Of a stretch of 64,000 bases of DNA, positions 34,291 through 46,096 are shown one piece after another. Each line of letters opens with the position of its first letter. Position 1 is the first letter of the stretch. The notes below the pieces were generated by a model. That model did not search any database, was not told the origin of the DNA, and was given only the letters and a program-made list of their open reading frames with translations. Source of the stretch: Climacium dendroides (Eukaryota > Streptophyta > Bryopsida > Hypnales > Climaciaceae); NCBI GenBank assembly GCA_950106755.1, contig OX467087.1, positions 23,812,047 through 23,876,046 on the forward strand, read 5' to 3'. The translations under genes and the position numbers were made by a program.

Positions 34291-35214
34291 TACTCAATCG
34301 GAGCGCTTGTGGCAATATCTAGATTTAGCCTTGGTATGCAATCGCTATCGAATTCCAATACAACTTCTACTACAAGAAAGCACCGTGTTGGAATTTTCAC
34401 CAATGTCATTGGAAAATGTATCGTGCAGCTTCTACTATCATAATGTTTTCATGAGGTTGGCACTTTTCTGCCCTCAAAAGTACTGGAAAAAAGCTACAAC
34501 TGTGTATGTACAAAGGCCTCTAAGACCATGGAGTGACTCATCCTCAACCATCCAAGCAATAATATATTTATGAGTTGCAATAGTAAAAACTTATTGCAAT
34601 GCATGTGAAGTGTCAATGTTCAGATCCAAGTTGTGAAGAGGAGACCGAGGGATTGCATTGACATTTATAGCACTATAAAGAAACTCTTGATAAATAAACT
34701 AGAAAAAAATTTACAATTAATTGTCATATGTATAAGAAGAGTGGTGCAAACAATCTAAACCCTAAATTTTTTAATGTCTATGTTCAATGATTGGCTTATA
34801 AATTTCAAAGATAATAAAGTACAAAGAGTATAGTAGGGTTTAGGATAGAAAAAGTTAAGAAATATCAAATCCAAAAAAATATGTTCAAAAAAAGCAAATA
34901 GATATGTTCAATTTCAACATTTAAGAGAAACAAATAAATATGTTCTAGAGAAGCCAAAAAAATGTTCAAAGGAAACAAATAAATATGTGCAAGAGAAGGA
35001 AAAAAATTCACCTAGCTTGTGTTGAGGCAATCAAATGTTTCAGGCTGTTGGAGGTGTTGTGCACGAAGGAAGGAGGTAGGCCAGAGGTTAAAAATGCACT
35101 AAAATGACATGTTTTTTTAACTCAAATATTTTTAGAAAACACATTTAGATGAACATTGCATCAATATTCAACTCAAAATGAGCTTTCAATAGAGAGTTAT
35201 CTTTAGGAATTAAT
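34291..35214. other. Intergenic, no gene seen
   Basis: The short plus-strand frame at 34307-34573 lies next to the transposase relic and has no recognisable domain. Confidence 0.45.
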
Positions 35215-35480
35215 TGTTCATTTTTTAAACAATTTTTTCTTATATAATATAGGGGTGTGAAAGTTATTTTTCAGTTCTACAGTGTATCTTTTTACTTCAA
35301 AAATTTGTAACGATTATTATTAATAAAATATCAATAATTCAAAACATAAACTTTCAAAGTAGAAAAAATCTATTCATATTTTTTTCATTTCATTTTATTT
35401 AAAATTCAAAAAGTATATAGGAGGTTCAAAATTTTGTTCACACGCTAATATCAAAAAAAGGGGGAGTGCACCCCCCGAGC
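35215..35480. mobile_element. Truncated, inverted relative of the 26456 MITE
   Basis: 35220-35400 matches the reverse complement of about 26540-26700 (ATATAGGGGTGTGAAAGTTA, CATAAACTTTCAAAGTAG). The copy ends with GTGCACCCCCCG, the family terminus. The other half is missing. Confidence 0.6.
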
Positions 35481-36760
35481 TTGTTTGCAATTCCTTTGCA
35501 ACTCATCTACGACTTGTTTGTAACTCTTTTGCAACTTGATAGAGGTTTGTTTATGATTTCATTGTCAATGATGTGCAACTATATTTGGACTTGCCTTTCT
35601 TGCGACTCATCTACGATTTGTTTGCAACTTTTGTGCAACTTAATTGCAGTTTGTCTATGATTTATTTGCAACTACATTTGGACTTGTTTTCGACTTTTTG
35701 CAACTAATTTTTGATATGTTTACCATTCTTAGCAACTTGTTTATGAATCCTATGCAACTTGTTTACAATTTATGGCTAACTTATATACAACTAACTTGCA
35801 ACTTATATGTAATTTATACCTAGTTTGTTTATCCCAGTTTATAATGCTCACATTAAGGATCAATGGAACAAATGCCCTTATATGTCAGTCCCAAGCATTC
35901 TTTCCAATATAGAATGCATCAATCTTGCCATTTGAGTTAACATGTATTTGATTTTTTTAATTTTTTATTACTGGTTCAAGCTGCTACTTTCTTCTCAAAT
36001 TCTTTTTGATTCTTGCGCCTTGAAAAACATCCAATGTTATTTGATTTACACAACACTTCCTCCGATTGCACATGTCCTTGCCATGAAGCAGAATATGGAG
36101 GAATCCTAGACTCAACCATTGCCCATTGCAGAAGTTGGATGAGTGGTGGTAGCATAGACTATGGCAGAACTCACTGTCACTGTCCCATTGGGCTTTGCTG
36201 CATTGGTTGTCTAGCAAATTCACCATAAAGAGGAGGCACAAATTCAACAAATTTCATATGTTTGTTTTTGCTACTAGAGGCTTCTCCACGTAAGTGTCCA
36301 TCGTCTCCATCAGATTGATTGTCCTCATTTTCTAGAAGAATACAACATCAATAGTAGTATTAAAAAATGTATTAAAGAATAAATAATTTAATAATTGAAC
36401 CTTCACTATCTATAAAGGATGATAATTTTCATAGAATTTTATTAACTCACTTTTTTCATTACTATTAGTATTGCTTGGCTTGAACTCCTTTGAAGTAGAC
36501 ATGTGATCTTAGGAAAGTCCATACAATTGCAATTAATTTGCAACTAATTTGCTACTATATTGTGACTGCAACTACATTGCAACTAATTTACAACTACAAT
36601 GCAACTATAGTACAACTATAATACTACTATATTGCAACTCTCATACAACTTCAATTTCCTTTGTAATATTCAACTACATTGCAACTAAATTGTGACTATA
36701 GTACGACTATAGTGCAACTACATTGCGACTCTTATGCAACTTCAATTACCTTTATAGGAC
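35481..36760. repeat. TTGCAACTA-rich degenerate tandem arrays (two blocks)
   Basis: Blocks at about 35481-35825 and 36520-36745 are made of short units containing TTGCAACT, TTGCAACTA or CTACATTGCAACT, spaced about 10-25 bases. Between them, 36000-36250 is a non-repetitive, GC-richer stretch with open frames on both strands but no recognisable domain. The opposite orientation of the motif appears at 39990-41040. Confidence 0.65.
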
Positions 36761-38586
36761 TAAAACAACTTTTTATAACTACTAAAATACAAGCAAATAT
36801 AATGCAATCTCCTAATTTTAAACACCATTGTAAGACTAAAGACAAATTTCTAATTTCTAAGAGGCACTTACAGTTCCTTTGCCATTGCTTTTGATTGTTG
36901 CTTTTATTAGTTGTACTTGGATAGTTAATTCTACCACTCTAGCATCTTGGTGCAATTCCATGTCTGTTTCCTCATAGTCACCTAAATTCATATTGAGTGA
37001 TTTCCACTCACGTACCTAAAAAGTCAAGAAAATGGTTAAATGGACAATTACAATGTCATGCGATTCTTCAAGAAATCTCCTTATCATCAATATACAAGCA
37101 TGAAGACAACTAAATGTTCAATGTTATCAAAAGATAGGCCTCGCCCATTCAAATCCTCACAAACTCTACAAATGAGAGAACTACTCTCATTGACAATCAA
37201 GGAAGTCTCAAGTACAATCATACCAATGCATCATACTTTTGTACAAGTTCAAAAACCAATTTGTAATAAATAATAAACTAACATAAGTCTTGTAATTAAA
37301 GTTCCACAACAATACATTGATTTTAAAAAAACGATATAAGAACAACAAATATTAAAAACAATTGAACTAATTAGTCCAAAAATCGAACAAAACTACAGCA
37401 AGAAGAGCAAATACTGACCTTTAAATCATCTTTAATAGTGGCAAAGCTTCACTTGTAGTTTGGAAAAGTGAAATTGCAGGCAAGACTTCCCAAAAGATAT
37501 GTTGAGCTATAAAAATGAACAAAGAGAGTTCAGTATGAACATATTGTCCATAAACAATGAATGCAATGTCAAAAAAAGAAAGATTATTTAAGAAATGGAG
37601 TACAACATACCTTTTTGGAGAATAAAATGGTAATCCTAGAGTACCCACAAGACTAGTAGGCAAGTACAAGAAAGACATGGTGAATAGGTATTATTAAAGG
37701 TTAATATCAAATTTTTAAAATCTAATGGGAGCGAAACATACCTGTATATGAAGAGAGAGATGATTGTTGGTAGAATATTGCAAGCAAGGGACATCGTAGT
37801 AGTGCAATGGAATTTATCATCCTCATGAGAGTTGTAGAACTACATGTTGAGGATTTAGAGTTGGGAGCGCACTAGAACAAATGAGAATGTCAAACAATTA
37901 ACCCGTAGTGATGACAACATTGATACATGGTGCTCTTTAGAAATGCCACTTGCAAGTTTGTGTTTTCATCTTCTATTTTAAAAAATTTGGGTAACCACTT
38001 TTCAACCTTCTGTTCTTCAATGCTCCTTCTTTATAAGCTGAAACCTTAATGAAAAGTCTTTATGCCCAAATTCATGCAAGCTGACAAACAAGATCTGATT
38101 GACTGAGCAACATAAAGAAGTTGGAGAACCAACTTGCTTCTATAGATTCTCAATCACGTTTTCAATATTCATCACTACTAATGTTGATTCAAATGAATAA
38201 TATGTTCACTCTCAAATACAATTCTTTTAGCATACAAAAGCTCCCTCCCTCCCACCCAGCGAGTTGATAAAGACTAACTTAGATTGTCTACAAGTAGGGA
38301 TTCCATAGAAGAATTCAAATATGATGACGAAATAGAGGCCGAACTACAAGTTACAAACCAGGGATGACGATCATATAGGACTGTATTCAACATATCAATG
38401 CTTCCTGAAGCCAACTTTAAATGTACTATAGGATACCTAGATATAATATTGAAACCACAAATTAATAAACCGAACAAGGAGAGACTAATGCACTTCAAAC
38501 CAAGTAGAATAATGAAAAAAAGGCGCACCTATAATTTGGCGAAGTTGGCTTATATGAGGGCTATTAGGAGACTGAGTAAGGAAAGT
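36761..38586. other. Intergenic, no gene recognised
   Basis: Several short frames (37040-37273, 37421-37678, 38274-38528, 38398-38652) show no family features. Lies between the oppositely oriented TTGCAACT arrays. Confidence 0.45.
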
Positions 38587-39970
38587 TGTCACGTTCCTAT
38601 CTACTTGGGGTGCCCAATGAACCTTAGTGTGCAAGGGAGGACCTTGGGGTGACTTCCCAAGCCTTGCAATAGACTAAGTAGGAAAATTTGAGAGACTTCC
38701 GATCAAATAGGGCGCAATGATGCCTTAGTTTTGAAGTGAATGGTAGATTGTCATATATTCTTGGAAAGCTCTTGACAATACTCTTCTAATGGCGCAAAGA
38801 ACGCGCAATTTGGAGTTTTGAGATAAAAATTATGGCCATTCAAAGTTGACTAGGTCCTGGTGGCGCTGGGATACTTGAGGGCTACGTGTGTGAGGTTCTC
38901 AATGAATACCACAAGAAAGTATGGCATGTGGCATACCATTGCAAAGCTATAAACACAAGGAACTTAGAATGACAAGCATTATGAGGTTTTAAGACATGAG
39001 TAAAAAATTATGGCCAAAAGAAGAGCCGTGGTGAAGGCGTGACGCCTCCCCTAGTGAATCCGGATTTTTAGAGGGCCATAACTTTGCAAGAACTTGTTCA
39101 AATGAGACGAGTGAGTAGTCCATCGGCATCTATTCGTCGCATAAATGCTTAAAATGGATTCACATGTCAGATTTGGAATTATGAGCGCAAAGTTACGCCG
39201 GTTGGAAGTTCGGAAGTCCAAACGGTGATGTAACTTGGCGATTTGGGTTGAAAGTGGGTGGTCTTCCATAACCCAAGATTATCCAAGGACTTCCTTTGAC
39301 TTAAGACGAGGGTGTTTACCAAATACCACAGAGAGTACTATAGGAGGGGTTGGTCTTCCTCTTCTCTCTTTCTTGAAGCTTTAGTGGGTCTCGGTAATTC
39401 ATAGTTGATGGTGGTGACTTCACCACCACTTCAAGGCACCATGGGACACTTGTGTGTGTCCCGTGGCATCGGTTGGGTGGAGTCCCGCTCCTTGCTTGGC
39501 CTCCTTAGATGTGTCCTGAGTTATGAGTGTCGGTTATCTTTATTGGATGAGTAGCAAATGCAAAAAAGGCTAGCATGGAGTGGGGTGATACTTAAGGGCG
39601 GTTAGGACCATAGTGAGTAGTGCCACTATAGGTCCTTGCACATTAAGGTAGAAGTCTGCTCCATGTTACTAAGTGACATGCTTGGTGTCACGATGGGAGT
39701 GTGTGCTAGTAGTCCCGGTGACTGGAATTTGACAAATAGAGTTGAAAAAGTGAACTAACACTGTGTATGCTTGGCATGTGTAGTGTTAGGCGGTTTGTGA
39801 CCAAGTGATGCTATAAGCAAGTTGTGGTGAACCTAGTGAGCTACTAGAAGCTATTAAGTGTCATTTGAATCGCAATAGAAGTGGAGTTGTAACTTGGTGA
39901 CATTAGTGAATAATGAGGACAAGTGGATTTAAGGTTAGAAGAGATAGGGCTATAAACCTATAACTAGGCA
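38587..39970. mobile_element. Candidate solo LTR
   Basis: This moderately GC-rich block of about 1.38 kb differs in texture from its AT-rich flanks. It begins TGTCACGTTCC and ends TAGGCA, with AAGT on both sides (38583-38586 and 39971-39974). Phrases such as AAAAATTATGGCCATTCAAA and GGCCATAACTTTGCAAGAA are typical in style of plant Ty3-type LTRs. There are no internal gag-pol sequences, so it would be a recombined solo LTR. A second copy would be needed to fix the borders. Confidence 0.35.
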
Positions 39971-39989
39971 AAGTGGGGCAATAACAATG

Positions 39990-41045
39990 GAGTAGTTGCA
40001 TAGTTGTACTGTAGTTGCATGTTAATTGTGTCGTAGTTGCATATTAGTTGTACCATAGTCATATATCAATTGTGGTGTAGTTGCAAATTAGTTGTATCGT
40101 AGTCATATATTAGTTTTGTCGTAGTCATATATTAGATTTGTTGTAGTCATATATTAGTTTTGTCGTAGGTGCATATTAGTTGTATCATAGTCACATTTTA
40201 GTTGCACTATATTCATTTTGAAATGTAGTAGTATAATAAGTGACTACAGTGAATAGAGAAAAATCTACATTGCAAAATTGTTTCTGTTAAAGTTAGTATG
40301 CTTTTTGATAGAGATGAAATGATAATAAAAGCATCAAGGAAGAAGATGTACAGATGAATTTGTGTATATAGTGTCTTTCTAGATTGTCTTTTGTCAATCT
40401 CATACTAACTTGAGAAGACTATTTATGTTACTTGAACTAGAATACTTGAATTAGAATACTTATTTGATCATTTGAAGTGTGTATCTTGACTAGCATCGAA
40501 CCTTTGATTGCATCCCATAATGAACTCATAGTGAATAACTTATAATTACAATTGTTTAGCAAAGTGAGGTTGTAATTAAAATCCATAGCATTCCAATAAA
40601 GAACTCTAACCGTATTTGTTCAATAGCTATATTCTAAATGTTTTATAGTCAAACTTTAGTTGTTTTCTATTCAAATTCTAATCGTTTCTTAATTGCATTT
40701 GAATGATTCTCTAGTTGCATTCTAGTTGCTCTGTAGTTGCCTTCCAGTTGCTCTCTAGTTGCATTTGAGTGATTTTCTTGTTGCATTCTAGTTGCTCTCT
40801 AGTTACATTTGAGTGGTTCTCTAGTTGCATTTTAGTCGATCTATAGTTGCATTCCAGTTGCTCTCTAGTTTCATTTGAGTGGTTTCTAGTTGCATTCTAG
40901 TCGCTTTGTAGTTGCAATCCATTCACTCTTAAGTTGCATTTGAGTAGTTTTCTAGTTGCAGTTGTAGTTCTCTAGTCGCTCTATAGTTGCATTCCAATTG
41001 TGTCCTAGTCTGACTATAGTTGTTTTCTAATTAAATTGTAATCAA
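39990..41045. repeat. TAGTTGCA-rich degenerate arrays, inverted relative to 35.5-36.8 kb
   Basis: Blocks at 39990-40210 (GTAGTTGCATATTAGTTGT) and 40690-41045 (CTAGTTGCATTCTAGTTGCT) repeat the complement of the TTGCAACTA motif. The orientation switch between the left and right block pairs is what subterminal repeats of one large DNA transposon would look like. Confidence 0.6.
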
Positions 41046-41650
41046 ATTTACATTAATGCGATTGCGATTTGACACACTAAACTCTACAAAGTAAAAATTG
41101 TCCACATCGACATCTGTGATGAATACTAGATGTAGAATGTTTCATGTTGTTTTTTGGATGCACTTCAATAATCCTACGCTTCATTCTACAACTCATGTAC
41201 AACTACAACAACATAGAGTCAAATTTGGTGCAAATACAAAGGATTATAGTTGCAAGATAGTTGTATAGGACATATAGTCGCATAGCAGTTGGTTGTGGCA
41301 AACATGTTTTTTTTCTAATGTTTGTACTTTAACTAATTATTAGGCAGAAAGTTGTCCAGCTAGGAAGCTATGATATATAATTTTTGCAAGGGCTCAAAGT
41401 CGCCATCCTCATTATTCTTTTGACAATTATTTTTTGGAACTTATGAGAGATTTGTGAAGCAGAGATTTGCAAATTAGCTGATCCCTAAGTCCATAGGGCA
41501 ATGTTTTGTGCAAATTCTCATTCATCCAAAGTATCCTTGAATCTTTGAAAAAAAAAATTCCTCTTTGACGAATTTGGTGAAATTGAGGGAAACATTATAA
41601 TTCTACAAAGACTAAGGCAAAAATGGGCAAAGTTTGGTCTTCCATTAGCA
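41046..41650. other. Intergenic, no gene
   Basis: Nothing supported. Confidence 0.45.
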
Positions 41651-41684
41651 TTCCAAGAGCTGAGTGTGAGAGAGCCGATCGGGA

Positions 41685-41942
41685 GAAACAGGTGACAGAG
41701 CACGAGACCTCAACGAGCTTTCTCGAAATCTAGAAATCGACAGGATCGACGTTGAGCTTCCTGCCTCCCTTGCGATCATGCGTGAACTCTTCCCGTTTAG
41801 GCAAAAAATTCGTCTCACTTTGGACGACGTCAACGAGTACTTCAAATTCAAAGTCACCGTCCTTGCGTACCTAGTAATACTCGGTGTAGACCAAACCGGC
41901 GAAGAATGCGATGCATCGTCACCGAAATCCCGGACGTTTTAG
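41685..41942 (+). other. Coding-like relic, unrecognised
   Basis: A plus-strand frame of about 85 residues with protein-like composition (LEIDRIDVELPASLAIMREL, RLTLDDVNEYFKFKVTVLAY) ends at TAG (41940-41942). The GC content is close to that of the genes here. No ATG-started full gene could be assembled, so it may be an exon or a gene fragment. No family was recognised. Confidence 0.25.
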
Positions 41943-42446
41943 CTAGGTGTGCGCGTTGGAAACTGCATTAGGGGAGGAGTCTACAGTTCTTCTGCCGTTT
42001 TAGAATTCCACAACGTGCGATTGCGAGACAAGGCAGGTGGTGATTAGCAGCACACGAAGCTTCTGGCATATAGTTACGCAAGTATTCGCGGTAAATAAGT
42101 CGGCTCTTGAGTACAGGATTGCAAATAGAGGACGACTTCTGTGGTTGCCTTGACGGTAACGTGATGCACAAGCGTCCTTCGATTGATTTTTGTACATACA
42201 TGACCATGTCTGTCAACATAATGCGAATCGTGACTTGCACTATGCGCTTTGCCAAAGTTACAATGCTAGCGCCGACATCCATGTGGGGTCGCAGACAGAA
42301 GACAGACAATCATTAGACCTAACTTACTTGCCACCAGCTGACGCAACGACAGTGCAATTCTGCAGGGCAGCGGGTTTGGAATGTTCCGTGAAGCTTTTAC
42401 CAGACCGGGAATTGCAATACTCCAACGCGCTGCACTTGAAGCGAGC

Positions 42447-42785
42447 ACCAGACCCATACTATTTGGTGGAGAGGTTGGGGCATGGCATATAACATATCGT
42501 TGCCACATAGGCATTCATGGGCAATGATATTACTTGGGTGCGACCGAGAGCAGACCTGCTTCTCACTCATCTGACATCCAGATGCAGTCAGCACCCCATG
42601 AGCCCTTTCGCATTTGCCGAACACCCAAGAGAACTGGCTTGCCGATGATCGAAGTTTGGCTGTGTGCAGCCATGGACTTCACTTGGGCTCTCGAGGCCAA
42701 AAAGCTTTTTGCATCCATAAATTGCTTGCAGGGCTTTGAAAATATGCTTCGAAGAACTTTTGTACTTGAGAAGCCCCCTTAACCC
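42447..42785. repeat. Direct duplication, copy A (about 340 bp)
   Basis: GACCCATACTATTTGGTGGA, GATATTACTTGGGTGCGACC, GAGCAGACCTGCTTCTCACT and the later CTTTTGTACTTGAGAAGC recur in the same order at 46097-46830. In copy B a TTAA MITE (46366-46738) separates the two halves. Confidence 0.8.
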
Positions 42786-43442
42786 TTGAAGGATGCCGAG
42801 TGCCTTTCGAGGTACCGTATCACTAGCCTGTGGAGAAAGCCATCCCCTTTTCGAAGGAGACGAAGATTCTCGAGAGCCAACGATGACCTCCTGATAAGGT
42901 CCGCGTAAAGATGTATACACTTATTCCATTTGCGACATTGTTGGATTTCAGCTTCCTCTTCAACAACTGCGTGAGCAGGATGCTGTTGTTTCATTAAGTC
43001 TTCAAGCAGATCTGCAACGTCAGCGAGCTTTGATTTCTTTGTTTGGAAATTTCAAGACGGAGACCAGGGATCGGTGTGGGCGAATGAGATAGATGTCTCG
43101 ACTCTGCCACGGTCACGAATCATGCTCCTTTCTTAACTTAACGGTGAGTGAAGCCTCAAAATCTAAAGCTTGCAAGCTTGCAAAGAACAAAGCTCCAAAC
43201 GCAGTATCAGAAGATGATTCCAACTTTCATAGAAACTGCTGGTTAAGTTTCATAGATTGTTCTGATAGGCAATTACCAGGCTCCAGATCTGAGATATGGA
43301 GTGAGATTCTGCAATGGAATACATCATGTATGAAAATCTCTTGTTACCACGCCAAGAGCATCATCCCTTGTTCTCAGCCAATGCTTTAAGCCATATTATG
43401 TTTGGAAACGAGCTGGTGATGCACAGCCGTAACTTACCTCAT
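42786..43442. other. GC-richer block, no gene assembled
   Basis: The minus strand has overlapping open stretches (42588-42920, 42779-42994) of protein-like composition, such as KCIHLYADLIRRSSLALENL, but no recognisable domain or intact structure. Confidence 0.35.
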
Positions 43443-43755
43443 GGGAATTTCATTAAAATGGCGATATTCCATGTGCCATTTTTCCAGTGTGCAGTTCCCA
43501 GTTTAGATTGGGCGTTCTGAAATCTATTAGTGTCCTAGATTTGTAAACTTTATACCACTATTGGATGTATTAAATCTAAGAAAGATATAAATTACAGAGC
43601 AATCCATTTAAAAAATCTACATATTTCTTAGATTTCAGATAACTAATAATGGTATAGATTTCAAAAATCTAGGACGCTAGTAGAATTCAGACCGCCCAAT
43701 TTGAACTGTGAGAATGCCAAAGTCACAAAATAATCGCCATTTTAATGAAATTCCC
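43443..43755. mobile_element. Foldback MITE with perfect 23-bp inverted ends
   Basis: Ends 43443-43465 and 43733-43755 are exact inverted copies (core GAATTTCATTAAAATGGCGA). The inner sequence also folds on itself (GTCCTAGATTTGTAAA / TTTCAAAAATCTAGGAC), so nearly the whole 313 bp forms one hairpin. CAT flanks both ends and may be the target duplication. Related ends occur at 21022, 47606, 47652, 58026, 58102, 59214 and 59235. It does not code. Confidence 0.8.
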
Positions 43756-44710
43756 CATCCTCTCATTCCACTGACTACGACTGCTGCAAGAAATCGTTTG
43801 TCATCTGCCGAACCAACCTCCGAAGCGAAGAGTCAAGGTAGCGCAAGGTCAAAGAAGAATATTAAAAAAATCCAACCACGTGGAAAACCTAACTAAATTT
43901 CAGAAAAAGAAAACGCCATCAACGAAATTCTTCGTATCTTCCGAGTAAACAATGTAGTATCTTCGTGCAGAAATTGCACAATGTGCTCGAAACTAACGGT
44001 GGTCGCCGTCACCACCCTACTCAAGTCACGGAGGTCACGCGACAGAAACCATTCAAGAAACGAGATCTCCGTTCTAAGAATGGCAATGGCTTTTGGCGAG
44101 ACCAGAGAACACAACACCTCATCAGTCGAGAGAAGCTTAATTTAGGAGACTACTCGAACCACTCGACAACGAGTTCACAACTTGACATCCAGAGCTCTTT
44201 CGGCGGGATGCACATCGTCCTCTGATTTGCGGCGCCTCAAGTTCAGGACTTCCGACCGTGCGGCCGGAGTCCTTCCATCCACAGAAAGGTGTCGTTTCGT
44301 CTCAAGCCCAAACCAGCATGAATCAGCGGATGAACAAATTCACAAACAAATCAGCGCCGGACTGACAAACAAATTCACGAAAAAAGTTAGATGGTCGAAG
44401 ACCACGGTCGAGGCACATTCACTTGGCCCGCGAATTTCGCAACAACAAGCTCGACACAGTCGACCCCCACAACTTAAAAGCCAGGCCAGCATTCGCCATC
44501 AACACCACACCAGTCCTTCCCCAGGTTGCCATCGCCTCTCCACGCTTCCAACCCAACAGGTGCTTCACATTGCTGGCGATTCAACTGGCGGTCGCTCTCC
44601 AGCCGGAAGCATACACTGCATTGCAACTTCGTGAACGGATTTCCTGGTTCCGCACCATCCCGATCCCCATCGTTCAAGCGGCATCCATCCTCCGCCCCAA
44701 TTCGACCTCC
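43756..44710. other. Upstream region of the small secreted-protein gene
   Basis: GC rises toward 44.7 kb. Open frames overlap on several frames, but none has recognisable features. Part of this is probably promoter and 5' untranslated sequence of the gene starting at 44711. Confidence 0.35.
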
Positions 44711-45052
44711 ATGGCGAGTTGCCGAGCCTTCGCAGCCCGACACGACGCGGCCCTGGTGACCCTGGCCGTGCTGGTGGCCATGGCCCTGCTGGTCGCGGGC
44801 GCGGACGCGAGGCCGTGGAGCCACAAGCACGGTCACCACCACCGCGGCCGCGCCAGCCCGCCCGCGCCGCCCGGCTTCGACCGGCCCTCGGCCGCTCCGT
44901 CTGTGCCCTTCGTCGGCGACGGACCCGCGGCGTCCCCGTTCACGCAAGCCTGGTCGCATCCTGGCTCCGATGAGCCTGTTGCGAACTCGCCCCTGCCGTG
45001 CGACGGGTCGCCGAAGGCCGCACCTCCTCATCGGGAGTCCGGGTTCTACTAA
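44711..45052 (+). CDS. Small secreted Pro/His-rich protein, unknown family
   Basis: The frame encodes 113 residues from an ATG in good context (CCTCCATGGCG). Residues 13-33 form a clear signal peptide (AALVTLAVLVAMALLVAGA) with cleavage expected after ADA. The mature part begins RPWSHKHGHHHRGR, a basic, histidine-rich stretch. It continues with proline/serine-rich sequence and ends HRESGFY. The only cysteine after the signal region is in PLPCDGS, so it is not a disulphide-knotted peptide. The size and layout fit a precursor of a small secreted signalling peptide or a wall protein, but I recognise no CLE, CEP, RALF or IDA motif. An in-frame upstream ATG at 44423 would bury the signal peptide and is less likely. 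Confidence 0.5.
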   Translation: MASCRAFAARHDAALVTLAVLVAMALLVAGADARPWSHKHGHHHRGRASPPAPPGFDRPSAAPSVPFVGDGPAASPFTQAWSHPGSDEPVANSPLPCDGSPKAAPPHRESGFY

Positions 45053-46096
45053 CGGATCGCGGTGACTCCGCCTGCGGCAGGGCTCCCGCATTCCTGCTCC
45101 CGACGTGCAGTATAGACATATAGCTAGCTCGCGTGTGGTATATATATATACACAGTATGTACGTCCTTGCTCGATCGGGGCATCAATCCTCCGTTCGCCC
45201 GGCTTTGATCTCCCACGAACTGATTAGGCTGTGCAGTGAGTGCAGTGCAGTGGTGGAGACGACCTGAGTCCAGAGGCGGGAGCTAGGGCCTTTCAATTTT
45301 GCTAAGATATGATCTTGAATTAGCTAGCTAGGAGCTGGCCGGCCTTGCCTTGGCAGCTCAGGCCGCGAAGGCCAGTGCTTCGAATAGGCTGCAGAGTGCT
45401 ATGCTACTCCAGAGGGTGAAGGGAGGTCATGATATAGCTTAGCTAGCTAGACGGTACGAATGTTAGTACGAGTTCCAGACAGACTGGCTTGGGCCTTGGG
45501 TCCGGATCTAATATACCCGTGCATGTGGATTTAATTCGTGCTGTTCTTGTTAATCGCACTTGGATTGGAATGGTACAAGCTACATACATATGGTTGACTG
45601 CTGCATCATTCTGCTTTCCCGGTGTCGCGCGCACTCGATTCCATCCTTGAATTGTCGGACTTCAATGAATTCGGGTCCGCACTGGCAGTTGTGAACGTGA
45701 ACGTTGGGGCCTTCGTACGTTATCGTAGTTGCTAGGTCAGCTGTCGATCGATGGACATCAAACTTTCTGTGACAGAGCTGGTTGTGTGATCGAGAATGGA
45801 CATGATAATTGGAATGGAATGGGCTGCAAATTAATATCAAATCCAAGAGCCGCATGCATGCATGCATCTGCCTGGCGTCCGTCGACCCATCCATGCCGGT
45901 ACCGATGTAGGTCGCTAATGGCGTCCGGACTCTGTAGAATTTGTGCACACGCGTATACATCATGTCCGTTGGGTTGTCCTTCGGATCGCCGGGCGTACCT
46001 GACTGGGAGGAATCGTTAATTCCTCAGCTGCCTGCTCTTCGCTACGTCCACAGCCCTTGGTGAGTGTCGCGAATCTCGTCCCCGGGGTGCGACCGA
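45053..46096. other. 3' flank of the small-protein gene, no other gene
   Basis: Contains TAGCTAGC-rich stretches, a short TATATATA run at 45139-45150 and GCATGCATGCATGCAT at 45853. The overlapping short frames at 45443-46019 have no recognisable product. Confidence 0.45.

Noticed and set aside
42397..42624. Shared open frame with 45960-46217 as a conserved gene pair
   Set aside because: The shared residues come from the 340-bp direct duplication; neither copy has a full gene around it.
44423..45052. 209-residue version of the small secreted protein
   Set aside because: The upstream ATG would place the hydrophobic signal peptide in the middle; the 44711 ATG has better context and a standard signal peptide.
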